Counted from the stretch's first letter, positions 37,201 through 45,921 are shown. The stretch is DNA of 64,000 nucleotides from Aciduliprofundum sp. MAR08-339 (GCF_000327505.1 NC_019942.1:620001-684000), one strand, 5' to 3'. Made by a program: numbers and translations. Notes: a model not told the origin generated them from the letters alone.

Positions 37201-40200
37201 ATGAGGGCAGCAGTTTTATATCCTTGGTTAGATTTATTCCCGCGTGGAGAGTTACCGTATCTATCTTTTGGAACGTTTTTCCATTTATTATGAGTCCTAT
37301 GTTGTAGGCGTGTGGGGGAATATCCTTAATTGAGTACTGTCCGTTCTTTATTGGGACCTCCACATGGTATCCATAGGTTGAATTTGAGAGTATGAATGTG
37401 GCGTTATTCAGTTTGATATCTCCCTGATCCAGTTTGTTATTGTGGTTCATATCGTAATACACCACACCATCAAGATTTGCAGGCTTGATCACTATGTTCT
37501 TTACTATGGTGAAATTTGGTTTAAGGCGCATTGCCTGCTCCTCGCTCACATTTATCTTTATCTGTGCCAGGATTGTTTTATCCACCATTTTTAACTTGTT
37601 GTACCCTCCGTCAGTGGAGACCACCAGGGTCATATTACCAGCCACTGAAAGTATTTTGAAGTATCCCGTGTCATTTGTGAATGTTGTATCGTGAGGTATC
37701 CCGTACTCATCAAATAGAGTCACCCTCACATGCTTCATGGGTTCCCCAGTTGCCAGTCTGATGTGTCCCTCTATAACTGCACCCTCATAGAATTTGACCA
37801 TGACCACATCGTTGGGAAGAACCTGATATGCCGGGGGATTGAGCTCCACAGTGCCCTTCTTCTCCTTCAAATATTTCAGGGCCAGGTCTATGGGTATGGG
37901 CTTCCATGCCTTGGTGTGGTTTTTGTAGTCTTTGTAAGGGTTCCAGTATGCCGTCTTGTAAACCAGTTTGAAATGAGTCATATTCCACGCCTGCATTGGC
38001 TGATAACTTCCCAGATCTGGAGAGAACCCAGGAATTCCATCTCCCTTCCCAATATCCTGACCCGAATATCCTATGAACGTGCGATACAGCATTGAGTGGT
38101 AAAACATTGGTTTGTAAATTATCTTGTAACCCACTATTCTAACATTTCCGGGAATCTTGTCTAAATCGTAGGTGTTTCCATTTGAATCAACCGCCTTGAG
38201 TTGGTAGAAGTCGTAGGGTACAACTGTTCCCCCATAGTTATAGACTCTTCTGTCTCCAAGTTTTGCAGGTGCGTAGAATATGCCCGTTCTTGTGCCAGAG
38301 AATGGGAACAGTCTATAATCAACTGCAAAGTATCTTATATCCCACCCCGTGTTGTTTCGAATCGCATCGTAAATGGATAGAAGATCATGCTGAGGTAGAT
38401 AGGCGAGTGTTCCCTTTATTGCCACATAGAGTGCGTTTTTTGAGGATATGTCGCTTGAATAAAGTCCGTAAATCTGGGGATTATCAACGATGATCTTCCT
38501 GTACTTATCGGGGTCATTGAGGATATCAACGATCTTTGCAGCTTTATCCTTTCCAGCGTATTTGATGAGAGCGTTCATTATTGGCTGGCTTAGTGACCCA
38601 TTATTCTTGTGAAAATCTCCCTCAAGCAATCTGGCTATGAAAAGCGAGATAACCTCACTCTCGTTCTGTGCCGTTATTATCTGGGCCGCAATTTGATAAC
38701 CATCCTGGAAATTATCCGCAATGGCCGGATGTTTGCCCTGTGCCACAGCTTGGAAGCCGTAATCCCACCAGGACACGAAGGCAGGTCTATCTGCCGGAGG
38801 TGTTGAATTGTCCTGCTCACTTAACCATTTCCAAGCCCGTTGCCAGGGGTATTCCGGTTTTGGAATGGAGTATCCAAATGCTCCGAGGTACCACGGAGCA
38901 GATTTGTTGTAGGTTGTCTCGTTGGGTCTCATAAAGGAGGGCATGCTGTTGTAAATCTGCTTGTCAAACTTGTCCTTTGTTTCGTAGGGGATTCCGGCGT
39001 CAACAGCACTCCACATGGTGGGGAATATGACAAGTAGAGCCACCACGAGTACAACAGTTATCTGGGAGATTTTCAGACTCTTCCTCAGGGATTTTCTCCA
39101 GGAGCCACCGTATTTTTTGAATTCCTCCATGGATTTGCGTATATCCACAAGATCTATTAGCCAGATCAGGGCAACAGCCGCGGTGAGGGCCACTGCAGGG
39201 GAGGCATTGAACATGAACCTCGCTGCGGATATGGCCATAAATATGGCTATTGCGGTATAAAGAACAATGAACACGTAGTAATCTGCTGATTTTTTTCGGA
39301 GAGATAGGAGGAGGTAAATTATTCCGGCAATTGAGAGGAGGAAAATTCCAATTCCAAAGGACATTGTCAGAACTCCCATTGTTACGGGTTGTGCCTCTGC
39401 TATGGTGGAGTACAATTTGTTATGGACAAAGTAGCCCTGACCGCTCACCAGTTTGCCCCATATGTCGGGCAGGAAAATGTTCATTATCAAGGCGAACGCA
39501 CCTAGCCCACCAGCTCCTACGGTGAATACCAAGGGCCAGGGGTATTTGTTTGTTAACTCGAAATACAGCGCTGTCAGAAGTGGAATTAGTATGACGATCA
39601 ATGGCACCTCGTACCAACTTTCAAGTCTGTGGGTGGCATAGTACCATGGAAACATCATCAAAAACCCGACGAGTGTGTAAATTGCTGTGAATACCAAGAT
39701 GTGGAAGTTTGACCTGTTCCTGAACCTGTTTACTATGACCTGAATGAAAAGATAAATGGCGAGAATTGAAAGTGCATAGGTGTAACCCTTCCATGCAAGT
39801 CCAAGGGCTCCAAGAGAGGCCCCCGCAAGTGCACTGTATATGACTCCTTTTTTATTCTCTACGAAAAATGCTCTGAGCCCATTTTTCAACTCTTTCCCGT
39901 CAAACCAGTTCTTTATCCATTTTCTTGAAGGAGTTTCCTTCAGGGCCTTGAGGAAGAAATAAAACATCCATGTTATGAAGAATATATCAAATGCGTCCCA
40001 GTCCGCTTGGGTGGCAACGCTTCTCATTATGTATGCGGGCATAATGGAAAGGAGAAAAGCCGAAACAAGGCCAACTCTCCTGCCAAACGCTTCTCTTCCC
40101 ATAAGGTACACAGGAATTAGGGTTAGTGTTCCCCATATTGCCGGGAATAGTATGAGCATAAGTACCGCTGAATGGTACGCATCCAGAAATGGATAAAATA

Positions 40201-40498
40201 TCATGCTGGCAAGTATTATGGACCAGTGAAAGAGGGGAGGCCTGGGATTATCGAGCCCCAAGGGATAATTCAGCATGGGATCATTAAGAAGTTGATGCTT
40301 GGCTGTGAGAATGTATTTTAGAATTCTCTCATGGTAATAGGAATCCGAACCTCCAGACACCGAATATCCGTACTGTATCGATGGCCCAATTGCCCAGTAA
40401 ACCCTTATGAAAAAAGCGAGGGCCATGATAAGGGCAAGGGCCACAACGACAAGCACTGTTTTTCTGTCCATATTAAATCCAAGTTTATCCCGTAGCAT
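34253..40498 (-). CDS. aglB: Oligosaccharyltransferase AglB (STT3) with giant C-terminal repeat region
   Basis: A 2081-residue protein that transfers lipid-linked glycans to Asn in N-X-S/T outside the cell. Residues 1-500 are multi-spanning, with acidic loop motifs SDSYYHE (D52) and ADWDAFD (about 165). The catalytic motif WWDYG is at about 575. Known AglB proteins end near 800-1000 residues. Here about 1100 more follow: roughly nine carboxypeptidase-regulatory/Cna-B-like sandwiches (about 920-1750), two with calcium-loop look (YYDMNHNNKLDQGD, YYDKNGNGIMDSNE), a NEW3-like domain, and a second C-terminal helix (YVLWGFTIAIFAAFVVLW). The tail is full of sequons and so may be its own substrate. 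GGTGAT precedes ATG 40498. Confidence 0.92.
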   Translation of the reverse strand: MLRDKLGFNMDRKTVLVVVALALIMALAFFIRVYWAIGPSIQYGYSVSGGSDSYYHERILKYILTAKHQLLNDPMLNYPLGLDNPRPPLFHWSIILASMIFYPFLDAYHSAVLMLILFPAIWGTLTLIPVYLMGREAFGRRVGLVSAFLLSIMPAYIMRSVATQADWDAFDIFFITWMFYFFLKALKETPSRKWIKNWFDGKELKNGLRAFFVENKKGVIYSALAGASLGALGLAWKGYTYALSILAIYLFIQVIVNRFRNRSNFHILVFTAIYTLVGFLMMFPWYYATHRLESWYEVPLIVILIPLLTALYFELTNKYPWPLVFTVGAGGLGAFALIMNIFLPDIWGKLVSGQGYFVHNKLYSTIAEAQPVTMGVLTMSFGIGIFLLSIAGIIYLLLSLRKKSADYYVFIVLYTAIAIFMAISAARFMFNASPAVALTAAVALIWLIDLVDIRKSMEEFKKYGGSWRKSLRKSLKISQITVVLVVALLVIFPTMWSAVDAGIPYETKDKFDKQIYNSMPSFMRPNETTYNKSAPWYLGAFGYSIPKPEYPWQRAWKWLSEQDNSTPPADRPAFVSWWDYGFQAVAQGKHPAIADNFQDGYQIAAQIITAQNESEVISLFIARLLEGDFHKNNGSLSQPIMNALIKYAGKDKAAKIVDILNDPDKYRKIIVDNPQIYGLYSSDISSKNALYVAIKGTLAYLPQHDLLSIYDAIRNNTGWDIRYFAVDYRLFPFSGTRTGIFYAPAKLGDRRVYNYGGTVVPYDFYQLKAVDSNGNTYDLDKIPGNVRIVGYKIIYKPMFYHSMLYRTFIGYSGQDIGKGDGIPGFSPDLGSYQPMQAWNMTHFKLVYKTAYWNPYKDYKNHTKAWKPIPIDLALKYLKEKKGTVELNPPAYQVLPNDVVMVKFYEGAVIEGHIRLATGEPMKHVRVTLFDEYGIPHDTTFTNDTGYFKILSVAGNMTLVVSTDGGYNKLKMVDKTILAQIKINVSEEQAMRLKPNFTIVKNIVIKPANLDGVVYYDMNHNNKLDQGDIKLNNATFILSNSTYGYHVEVPIKNGQYSIKDIPPHAYNIGLIINGKTFQKIDTVTLHAGINLTKDIKLLPSFVKGVVTYSNGTPAANATVELTGIYARYTAKTNSTGSFNVMVVPDNYTLTASKGDYYSKPQDAPVGDWNKTISDNVTLTQGFTLTGYLTYNGEPVRDAVVKVKSTEGYNVYILQTDKNGRFSLKLPGGIYTVYSLSNYGAQKIAYAGDVTLYGDMQIKMSMEKAYMVYGKVTSKDKIVGDIEISAFRGSTFTTWFVNQTGYFNIYLPEGTYSIGFIGFNNSYSPYFSREIVKLYRDVEINPFLQQAESIKGYVYYDKNGNGIMDSNETIKSGLVMLRDSKGYYEVRSIPPAGEFTLGTTLTYTLSAEVYGYHMVKIYTENSKSYIQMSPNLVTVTGRVIVDNSTNTRPLTIRLISEDRTYTIENVFGSYSINVLPGTYRFEISGNNIKYEYGKISVTANVGDVKVVKNLNIKAIAHVSIISPADNVYWYKNGTLVTMGKSVNIAPGEYTVYLRGYEKAALVKINVNENMSTKVNLENGYFVKINQENFSYQLPVKINTTAGNITWKYSTIVLPQGQYLFEIHVKKMVYGNYYLYFTQVLKFINKDTVVILHVSTEKILAEVQGVVTLNGRGVANAVVQFIPVDTELKNVTAITDSAGYYNVKLTPGEYTVYTYYIMGGHRYAYIGSVNVEEKLTFNIEYSDAYLLTGQVYMKNKTISTYVYLDTPYGTLSEMANGSYYFILPSGNYTIRASSSDIEYGQTVKYSINEKISISHDTYMDLALKRNSVHMVTVHVMGFDKYAVPYKSIWVLVKLKNTGNTPEKVKFETFSGWKVINPQTYRLNPGDTKIVSVSLKVPLAKAGDNEVHLRAKYTQFTDAYFHVNIAKYYNTTAKYTLVSWNDNALIYKIDITNNGNTWVNYTFNVLNIEELHLRGWNVEIYGKLGEVNYLNVSSKGKGSIEIRLVATKSRPGLSIPVQMAIVGPQKTITVSMPLREVSVSTTQVYIQAPGVSNYTAFTISTTWYVLWGFTIAIFAAFVVLWRWKK

Positions 40499-40648
40499 GC
40501 TACATCACCGTGCTGGGAGCGATATCACATTTCCTATAAAAAAGTTATTGCTATTTTCCCGTTATTTTTTGGGAAAAGTATATGTACAACCTTGCAAGGG
40601 GTAATTTTTCGCAAAAGGTTAAAATATTTTGTATATTTGCCACAGTTT
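40499..40648. promoter_or_regulatory. Divergent intergenic region (aglB / speE)
   Basis: These 150 bases hold the GGTGAT ribosome site of aglB (40503-40508) and, on the plus strand, GGTTAAAATATTTTG at 40617-40631, a TATA region 25 bases before the speE ATG. I see no strong repeat. Confidence 0.45.
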
Positions 40649-41464
40649 ATGGAACTCTGGTTCTCGGAAATGCATACAGATAACGTTAAACTTGGGTTCA
40701 GGATAAGGAGGGAGATTGAGCATGTTCGCTCTCCCTACCAGGATATTCATATTTTTGAGACGTATGACTACGGAAAGCTTCTAGTTATAGATGGCACGGT
40801 TCAACTCACGGAAAGGGATGAATTTGTGTACCACGAGATGATCGTGCACCCACCCATGCTCACCCACCCTGATCCAAAGAGGATACTCATAATTGGTGGA
40901 GGTGACGGTGGCTCAGCCAGGGAGGTCCTGAAACACGATCCTGACGAGGTTCACGTGGTTGAGATAGATGAAGAGGTTGTGAGATTATCGAGAAAACACC
41001 TTCCATTTGTTGCAAGGAGTTACGATGATCCAAGGGTTCACATTCACATAGAGGACGGAATTGAATTTGCGAAGAGGGAAAAGAATTTTGATGTTATAAT
41101 AATAGATTCCACGGATCCTGTTGGCCCAGCAGAAAAACTGTTTTCTGGAGAGTTTTACAGATACCTGAGAAACACCCTGGCTCCAGGAGGAATAATTTCT
41201 CAGCAGTGCGGTACACCAGTTTACCACCCTGAGGAGGTTTGTAATGTGCATGCCCTGTTATCTAGGGAGTTCAGGTATGTGCGTCTGTATTTTGCCTATA
41301 TTCCCACTTATCCATCGGGAATGTGGGCCTTTTCAATTGCCAGTGATGAGCCAATAAGGATAAGGAGAAAGATGGATTTTCCGACACGGTATTTTAACGA
41401 GGAAATTTATAGTTCATCCATGGTCCTTCCAAATTTTGTAAAGGAAAAGTGCCACCAGGAGTAA
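40649..41464 (+). CDS. speE: Polyamine aminopropyltransferase (spermidine synthase)
   Basis: A 271-residue class I methyltransferase-fold enzyme that moves aminopropyl groups from decarboxylated S-adenosylmethionine to a diamine or polyamine. The binding loop ILIIGGGDGGSAREVLKH and the catalytic aspartate region DVIIIDSTDPVGPA are intact. ATG 40649 is preferred over the upstream in-frame codon at 40592 because a TATA element stands 25 bases before it. Polyamines stabilise nucleic acids in thermophiles. The 3' end overlaps a convergent gene by 51 bases. Confidence 0.93.
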   Translation: MELWFSEMHTDNVKLGFRIRREIEHVRSPYQDIHIFETYDYGKLLVIDGTVQLTERDEFVYHEMIVHPPMLTHPDPKRILIIGGGDGGSAREVLKHDPDEVHVVEIDEEVVRLSRKHLPFVARSYDDPRVHIHIEDGIEFAKREKNFDVIIIDSTDPVGPAEKLFSGEFYRYLRNTLAPGGIISQQCGTPVYHPEEVCNVHALLSREFRYVRLYFAYIPTYPSGMWAFSIASDEPIRIRRKMDFPTRYFNEEIYSSSMVLPNFVKEKCHQE

Positions 41465-43234
41465 TATTATGGGGATACGCAGGTCAAAATGGGAATCGGG
41501 CAAGTTAACCACCCTGCATATTGATCTTTCGTTGCCCCATAAATCTTCCACCCTTATCTCTATTTTATGTGTGCCAGAAGCAACGTTGATGGTGAATACC
41601 GGTGCTTTTCCCCTATGTACCAGATTTCCGTCAACGTAAACGTAATAGGTCAGATCTTTCCCTATGCTCTTGGATAGATCAAAGTGGATCCTGTTGCCCT
41701 GAATATTCATTTTCACAACAGGAAAGGGCTTAAACTCTCCCTTCCAGTCGTAGTTGAATATTTTTGTTAGGTAGGATACTGCTCTCTCGCTTCTTATAAT
41801 AAGGGAAAATTCCCTGTTGTTCTCCATTGAAGACACGCCAAAATTCATGCTTCCCACGAGCACCTCAGAGTCTCCTATTATGAGTTTGGCATGTAGGTAT
41901 CTGATGTAATGCTCCATGCCGTCAAATCTTTTTACATTCTCACCTGTATAGGGATGTTGAACAAGAGCAAGGGTTGTTTTGTTACTGATCTCCTTCCATA
42001 TATCCTTTCCGATGTAAAGCGCTTCAATCTTCAGATCTCTCTGTGAATCCACAAAATTTTTGAACGAGTACGGAGCAAAATCCGGAGCTATCACCGGTTC
42101 TAGGGAAGCCGTGATGTTTATACTCTCAAACACAACCCTACGAAGTTCATATTCGTATTTGAAACTCGCATCTGTTGAGTTGAACTCCCCATCGTATATC
42201 TTTATATCCTGAACGTTCTTGTCATCATCCTTAAAGATTTTGGAGACATAATATGCAAACTCCTCATCTCTAACTATGATTCCATAGCCACGATTTCCGC
42301 AGGGTGAGAGGGCCGAGTGCCCGAAGTTCTCCGTTGATATCAATACTGCACTTCCATCCCTCACTATGAATTTGGCGTGAAGAAATCTGTATCTATCGTA
42401 TATTCCATCCTTTGGGTCGTTTACCATGAAACCGATGTTTGCACCGTTCTTCCAGAGTTCATTTACGATGTATTTTTCTTCGTCACTCATGCCTCCTATG
42501 GGATTTCCATCAAGGAGAATGCTTACCCCCACACCCTCTCTTAATTTTTTAAGGAGAACGCCTTCAAATGGTAAGCTATCCATCGTGTAGGATTCAATCA
42601 TAATACTCCTCTTGGCAGAATTTAAAAATCTCAGGACCTCCCTCCATTTATCTGGATAGGGAAAGATCTCTATTGATGCTTTGAACTCCCTTTTTTTGAA
42701 GTCACTCTGACCTATCACGTGATAGTTGCTCCAGTCTCTAGATGTGTTTGTATCATCCATGCCTATCCTTCTGAGAATGTGGCCCGTGCTCACGTGAACG
42801 GATGCTCCGTTCCATCCGGGTCCAGAGTATCTCGAATCACCGTAAACAAGCAGGTCTATCATTCTCGATTTGTAGAATAGTGCAACCTCGTCTCCCCTAT
42901 TGGCCAGAGCAAAACGGTCAACGTAGGTAAAATTTGGATAAAATCCAAAAAATTTGAAAAAAGATGTTGAATTCTGGGCTATGTAAATTTTGGAATGCGG
43001 AGCGATACTCCCATTTAAGGGGATTCTTCCCTCAAAATCGCTGATGTAATATCCAGAGAGTTCAACTCTCTGTGAGAGGGGATTTAAAATGCAGACGTAT
43101 TCCATATTTGTGCCTGGGTAGGGTGATGGACTAACTTCATAGATCAGCAGGTGCTGGTGCTCAACCGGGGCAGAATTTGCATAGGTAAGTGGGAGAATGA
43201 GGAGAACCAGAAGAATGGCTACTTTACTCTCCAT
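41414..43234 (-). CDS. Secreted phospholipase D-like protein with lamin-tail domain
   Basis: A 606-residue extracellular protein. Signal peptide (VAILLVLLILPLTYANSA); a lamin-tail-like domain (LLIYEVSPSPYPGTNMEYVC, about 28-130); two phospholipase D modules with HKD motifs HAKFIVRDGS (about 286) and HAKLIIGDS (about 448), each followed by an asparagine/phenylalanine segment; an Ig-like domain; and a C-terminal helix (IPIILLLVALFLYKIW). Both active sites appear complete. PLD proteins with lamin-tail domains can be nucleases or phosphodiesterases. Its start overlaps the upstream membrane gene by 16 bases. Confidence 0.88.
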   Translation of the reverse strand: MESKVAILLVLLILPLTYANSAPVEHQHLLIYEVSPSPYPGTNMEYVCILNPLSQRVELSGYYISDFEGRIPLNGSIAPHSKIYIAQNSTSFFKFFGFYPNFTYVDRFALANRGDEVALFYKSRMIDLLVYGDSRYSGPGWNGASVHVSTGHILRRIGMDDTNTSRDWSNYHVIGQSDFKKREFKASIEIFPYPDKWREVLRFLNSAKRSIMIESYTMDSLPFEGVLLKKLREGVGVSILLDGNPIGGMSDEEKYIVNELWKNGANIGFMVNDPKDGIYDRYRFLHAKFIVRDGSAVLISTENFGHSALSPCGNRGYGIIVRDEEFAYYVSKIFKDDDKNVQDIKIYDGEFNSTDASFKYEYELRRVVFESINITASLEPVIAPDFAPYSFKNFVDSQRDLKIEALYIGKDIWKEISNKTTLALVQHPYTGENVKRFDGMEHYIRYLHAKLIIGDSEVLVGSMNFGVSSMENNREFSLIIRSERAVSYLTKIFNYDWKGEFKPFPVVKMNIQGNRIHFDLSKSIGKDLTYYVYVDGNLVHRGKAPVFTINVASGTHKIEIRVEDLWGNERSICRVVNLPDSHFDLRIPIILLLVALFLYKIWKDHG

Positions 43235-43629
43235 TTTCTCTTCGTTTCTTCCAATCTCTCCTGGTACTTCTTGCCCAATTTGTAGGATATTTCCTCAAGT
43301 TCGCGAAGATTGTTCACGAACTCCCTCTTGCTCTCAGAATCTATATACTCCTCAAATTTCAGTCGCTTTCTGAGGGTATCGAATGTGAACCAGCCACCTG
43401 CTATCACAAATATTATGCCCAGAACCAAGAGCCAGTAGTTCCAGTTTCCCGCCCATGCGGTTAGATAGTCCATTCCCGGATCCTTCTGGATAAATTTTGT
43501 GGAGGCCAGAACCCAGTATCCGCTTGTTATGAGTAGGTATATCCCAATTACAAATAGCGCGAGGCTTATGTGCAGTATGTATTCCCTCAACTTGCTCCAT
43601 GACATTGGGAGAGGATATTCTTTATTCAT
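43219..43629 (-). CDS. Two-helix membrane protein with coiled-coil tail
   Basis: A 136-residue protein: two membrane helices (ILHISLALFVIGIYLLITSG and YWLLVLGIIFVIAGGWFTF) then a charged coiled-coil of about 50 residues. ATG 43629 is supported by an AAATTTTTATTT element about 25 bases upstream; an in-frame codon at 43677 lies above the promoter. It forms an operon with the secreted PLD gene. Function unknown. Confidence 0.65.
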   Translation of the reverse strand: MNKEYPLPMSWSKLREYILHISLALFVIGIYLLITSGYWVLASTKFIQKDPGMDYLTAWAGNWNYWLLVLGIIFVIAGGWFTFDTLRKRLKFEEYIDSESKREFVNNLRELEEISYKLGKKYQERLEETKRKWRVK

Positions 43630-43657
43630 AAAGTATTTTCGCTTGAAAAATAAAAAT

Positions 43658-44341
43658 TTAGAAGGAGAAACTCTCACCCGGTTTTAGGACAACCAATTTT
43701 ATTCCATCTCTTTCCAGATCTTCTCGCATTTCCTCTGGATTTGCAGTTATTGGGGGCCATGTATTGTAGTGCATTGGAATCACGTACTTTGGTTTGATCC
43801 ACCTTGCCGCTATGGCTGCGAGTTTCGGATCCATGGTGAACAATCCACCCACCGGGAGAAGTGCAACATCGGGTTTATAGATTTCACCTATTATCTTCAT
43901 ATCTCCAAAGAGGCCTGTATCTCCTGCGTGGTAAACCTTCTTTCCATTTATCTCAATTATGAATCCGGCAGGTATGCCTCCATCGTGGGTGAAATTGCTC
44001 TCCGTTATGCCAGAGGAATGAAGTGCAGGAACCATGCTCAGTTTTATTCCATCTTGCTCGTATGTGCCACTGAAATTCATTCCAATGGCATTGGCACCCT
44101 TTGATGCAATGTACTGCGCCACCTCGTAGATTGCCACAACAGGCACGTTCTTGCGCTTGGATATGAACACGGCATCTCCAAGGTGATCCCCATGCCCGTG
44201 TGTCACGGCTATGATGTCACAATCTATTTCATCAGGCTTAACGGGAGCCATATCGTTTCCCGTTATAAACGGGTCCACAAGCACTCTCTTTCCATTCTCC
44301 TCGATTAGGAATGCTGAATGTCCCAACCATGTAATCTTCAT
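43658..44341 (-). CDS. UPF0173 metallo-beta-lactamase-fold hydrolase
   Basis: A 227-residue metal-dependent hydrolase. It opens MKITWLGHSAFLIE, has the zinc motif THGHGDHLGDA, a further histidine in YHAGDTGLFGD and one in IPMHYNTWPPI, as in the UPF0173 family. Substrate unknown. ATG 44341 follows GGTGAT; a GTG nine bases upstream is less well placed. Confidence 0.9.
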   Translation of the reverse strand: MKITWLGHSAFLIEENGKRVLVDPFITGNDMAPVKPDEIDCDIIAVTHGHGDHLGDAVFISKRKNVPVVAIYEVAQYIASKGANAIGMNFSGTYEQDGIKLSMVPALHSSGITESNFTHDGGIPAGFIIEINGKKVYHAGDTGLFGDMKIIGEIYKPDVALLPVGGLFTMDPKLAAIAARWIKPKYVIPMHYNTWPPITANPEEMREDLERDGIKLVVLKPGESFSF

Positions 44342-44390
44342 ACCCATCACCTCGCCCCAAATATCTCATCATTGAATTTTAAACTTTCTC

Positions 44391-45383
44391 TCACGCAAGC
44401 CTCTCCGGGCAAATATTCCTTCTGGAGCAGTGGATGCATTTTCCAACCTTGTGGTGATTCCTGTGAACCTCTCCCGTTTCAAGGGCTCTTCTCATCTCTT
44501 CAACCTTTTCAAGCATAATATTTCTCAGATCCTCCTCATACTCAATTTTGTATACCACAGGTCCATATTTTAGAAGCCCATAGGGAGGAGTTTTGTAGTT
44601 CTCCTCAACGAGCACCATGTATGCTGTTAACTGCATTATGTGGGAGAACAAAGGGCCACGGGGTACGCGCCCAGTTTTGATCTCCACGGGTATGTAGTCA
44701 TCGCCTTTTTTAATGAGTAAATCCGGTCTTCCCCATATCTTGTATTTTTCGCTCTTAAGAATTGGGCTCTGCTGTAGGTCGTCCACGTATATTATCTCCC
44801 CGTCTGGGAGTTTGAGTTTTTTCTTTAGTTCATTGTACTGGAACTCGCTTTTTAGGGAGATGTACAGAAAGTACGTGGCGAATATGAGCCACAGAAGGGA
44901 GAGCACCTCCATCACATATCCAAGGGCGAAGTTTGGGGGTAGAACGAAAGTCACGGCGAATATGGAGAATATCGTTGCCGCCCCTGAAGCTATGACCATA
45001 ACCCTCTCCACATCCTTCCTTTCCCAGAGTAAAACGTATTTCTCAAATTTCCAGAGGAGGTATAGGGAAAATAGAAGCCATACGATGGCAAGAATCATGA
45101 ATATCCTGCTTAGTATGGGGGAGGAGTAGAGAAACGATATGCCAACAAGTGCAATGAGTGTTGCTCCAATGGAGTAGTATATTGCCATGCTTTCAGAATC
45201 CTTCATTTTGGAGTAACTCTTCTTCATTTTCTTTGCCTCTTCACTTATTTCCCTGTGCTTTCTGACCCCCTCATTTTCCGTGTGCTTCTCCTTCCTGCTC
45301 AGCCACCAGCTAAGTGGGCAGTACGAATATTTCTCAATGTCTCCCGCAGAGATGTAATCCACGATGCAAATATGCACGGACAT
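44391..45383 (-). CDS. Cas4-like PD-(D/E)XK nuclease with four inserted membrane helices
   Basis: A 330-residue RecB/Cas4-family protein. The Fe-S cysteines are C22, C316, C319 and C325. Nuclease residues are H43 (GVRKHRE), D221 (GRPD), E234 and K236 (PVEIKTG) and the QxxxY motif at 251-255. All match Cas4. Between H43 and D221 lie four hydrophobic helices (about 68-88, 90-112, 128-148, 152-176), absent from ordinary Cas4. So the nuclease should face the cytosol while held in the membrane. No cas gene or CRISPR array is near. A divergent membrane-protein gene shares its promoter region. Confidence 0.87.
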   Translation of the reverse strand: MSVHICIVDYISAGDIEKYSYCPLSWWLSRKEKHTENEGVRKHREISEEAKKMKKSYSKMKDSESMAIYYSIGATLIALVGISFLYSSPILSRIFMILAIVWLLFSLYLLWKFEKYVLLWERKDVERVMVIASGAATIFSIFAVTFVLPPNFALGYVMEVLSLLWLIFATYFLYISLKSEFQYNELKKKLKLPDGEIIYVDDLQQSPILKSEKYKIWGRPDLLIKKGDDYIPVEIKTGRVPRGPLFSHIMQLTAYMVLVEENYKTPPYGLLKYGPVVYKIEYEEDLRNIMLEKVEEMRRALETGEVHRNHHKVGKCIHCSRRNICPERLA

Positions 45384-45441
45384 TATTTAATTCCTTCGCA
45401 AACGGAAAACGTTAATATAGTTCATTGAAATCTGAATAGGT
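45384..45441. promoter_or_regulatory. Shared promoter region, nuclease / membrane protein
   Basis: A 58-base gap between divergent starts. GTTAATATAG at 45412-45421 can serve as TATA box for the rightward gene at 45442; its reverse is placed about 32 bases from the leftward start at 45383, so both genes may share the element. Confidence 0.45.
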
Positions 45442-45921
45442 ATGGGAAAATACACGCTATTGCTTGTCTTGGGTCTCGCTTTAATTCTTTCAGCCTCAAT
45501 AACCCTGGGGGCCCTTCACATTTGGGCTTCAGGTAATTCTCACAGAATTGTTATCTCTGGAATTTCGATGGAGAATATCCCCTTGAATCTTAGGGAGAGA
45601 GAGCATGTGCTCATTTCCTCGTATTCCAATTTTTCCTACGAGGTTCTGAATTCAGCGGGAGTAGTTAAAACTGCAGGGAATGCGAGCAATGCCGATATAA
45701 TCCTTGATCCCGGTAATTACACTATAAAAATAGAAAATCCAAATGATTTCAAAATAAATGTATCCATAGCCATGGTTGGGGAGGCCGAACTCCAAAAATT
45801 TGCTCTGCTTAGCTACGTATCCATTGCCATATTTTTCGTAGGAGCGCTATTGACCATTATCTCCTTGGGGCTTCTTCTCTGGGAGAGAAAAAAGGAGGAA
45901 AAAATCTACACGAGGTATTAG
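45442..45921 (+). CDS. Membrane protein with extracellular domain
   Basis: A 159-residue protein with an N-terminal helix (LLLVLGLALILSASITLGAL), an extracellular domain of about 90 residues with several sequons, a C-terminal helix (SYVSIAIFFVGALLTIISLG) and a basic tail. Family not recognised. Its 3' end overlaps the convergent iorB gene by four bases. Confidence 0.65.
   Translation: MGKYTLLLVLGLALILSASITLGALHIWASGNSHRIVISGISMENIPLNLREREHVLISSYSNFSYEVLNSAGVVKTAGNASNADIILDPGNYTIKIENPNDFKINVSIAMVGEAELQKFALLSYVSIAIFFVGALLTIISLGLLLWERKKEEKIYTRY

Noticed and set aside
34253-40498. Two separate genes (AglB plus a surface repeat protein)
   Set aside because: The frame is open without break for 2081 codons and no internal promoter or ribosome site stood out near residue 900, though I could not test this by alignment.
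44391-45383. Sign of a CRISPR-Cas locus
   Set aside because: No repeats, cas1, cas2 or effector genes are nearby; the protein is a solo Cas4-like nuclease.
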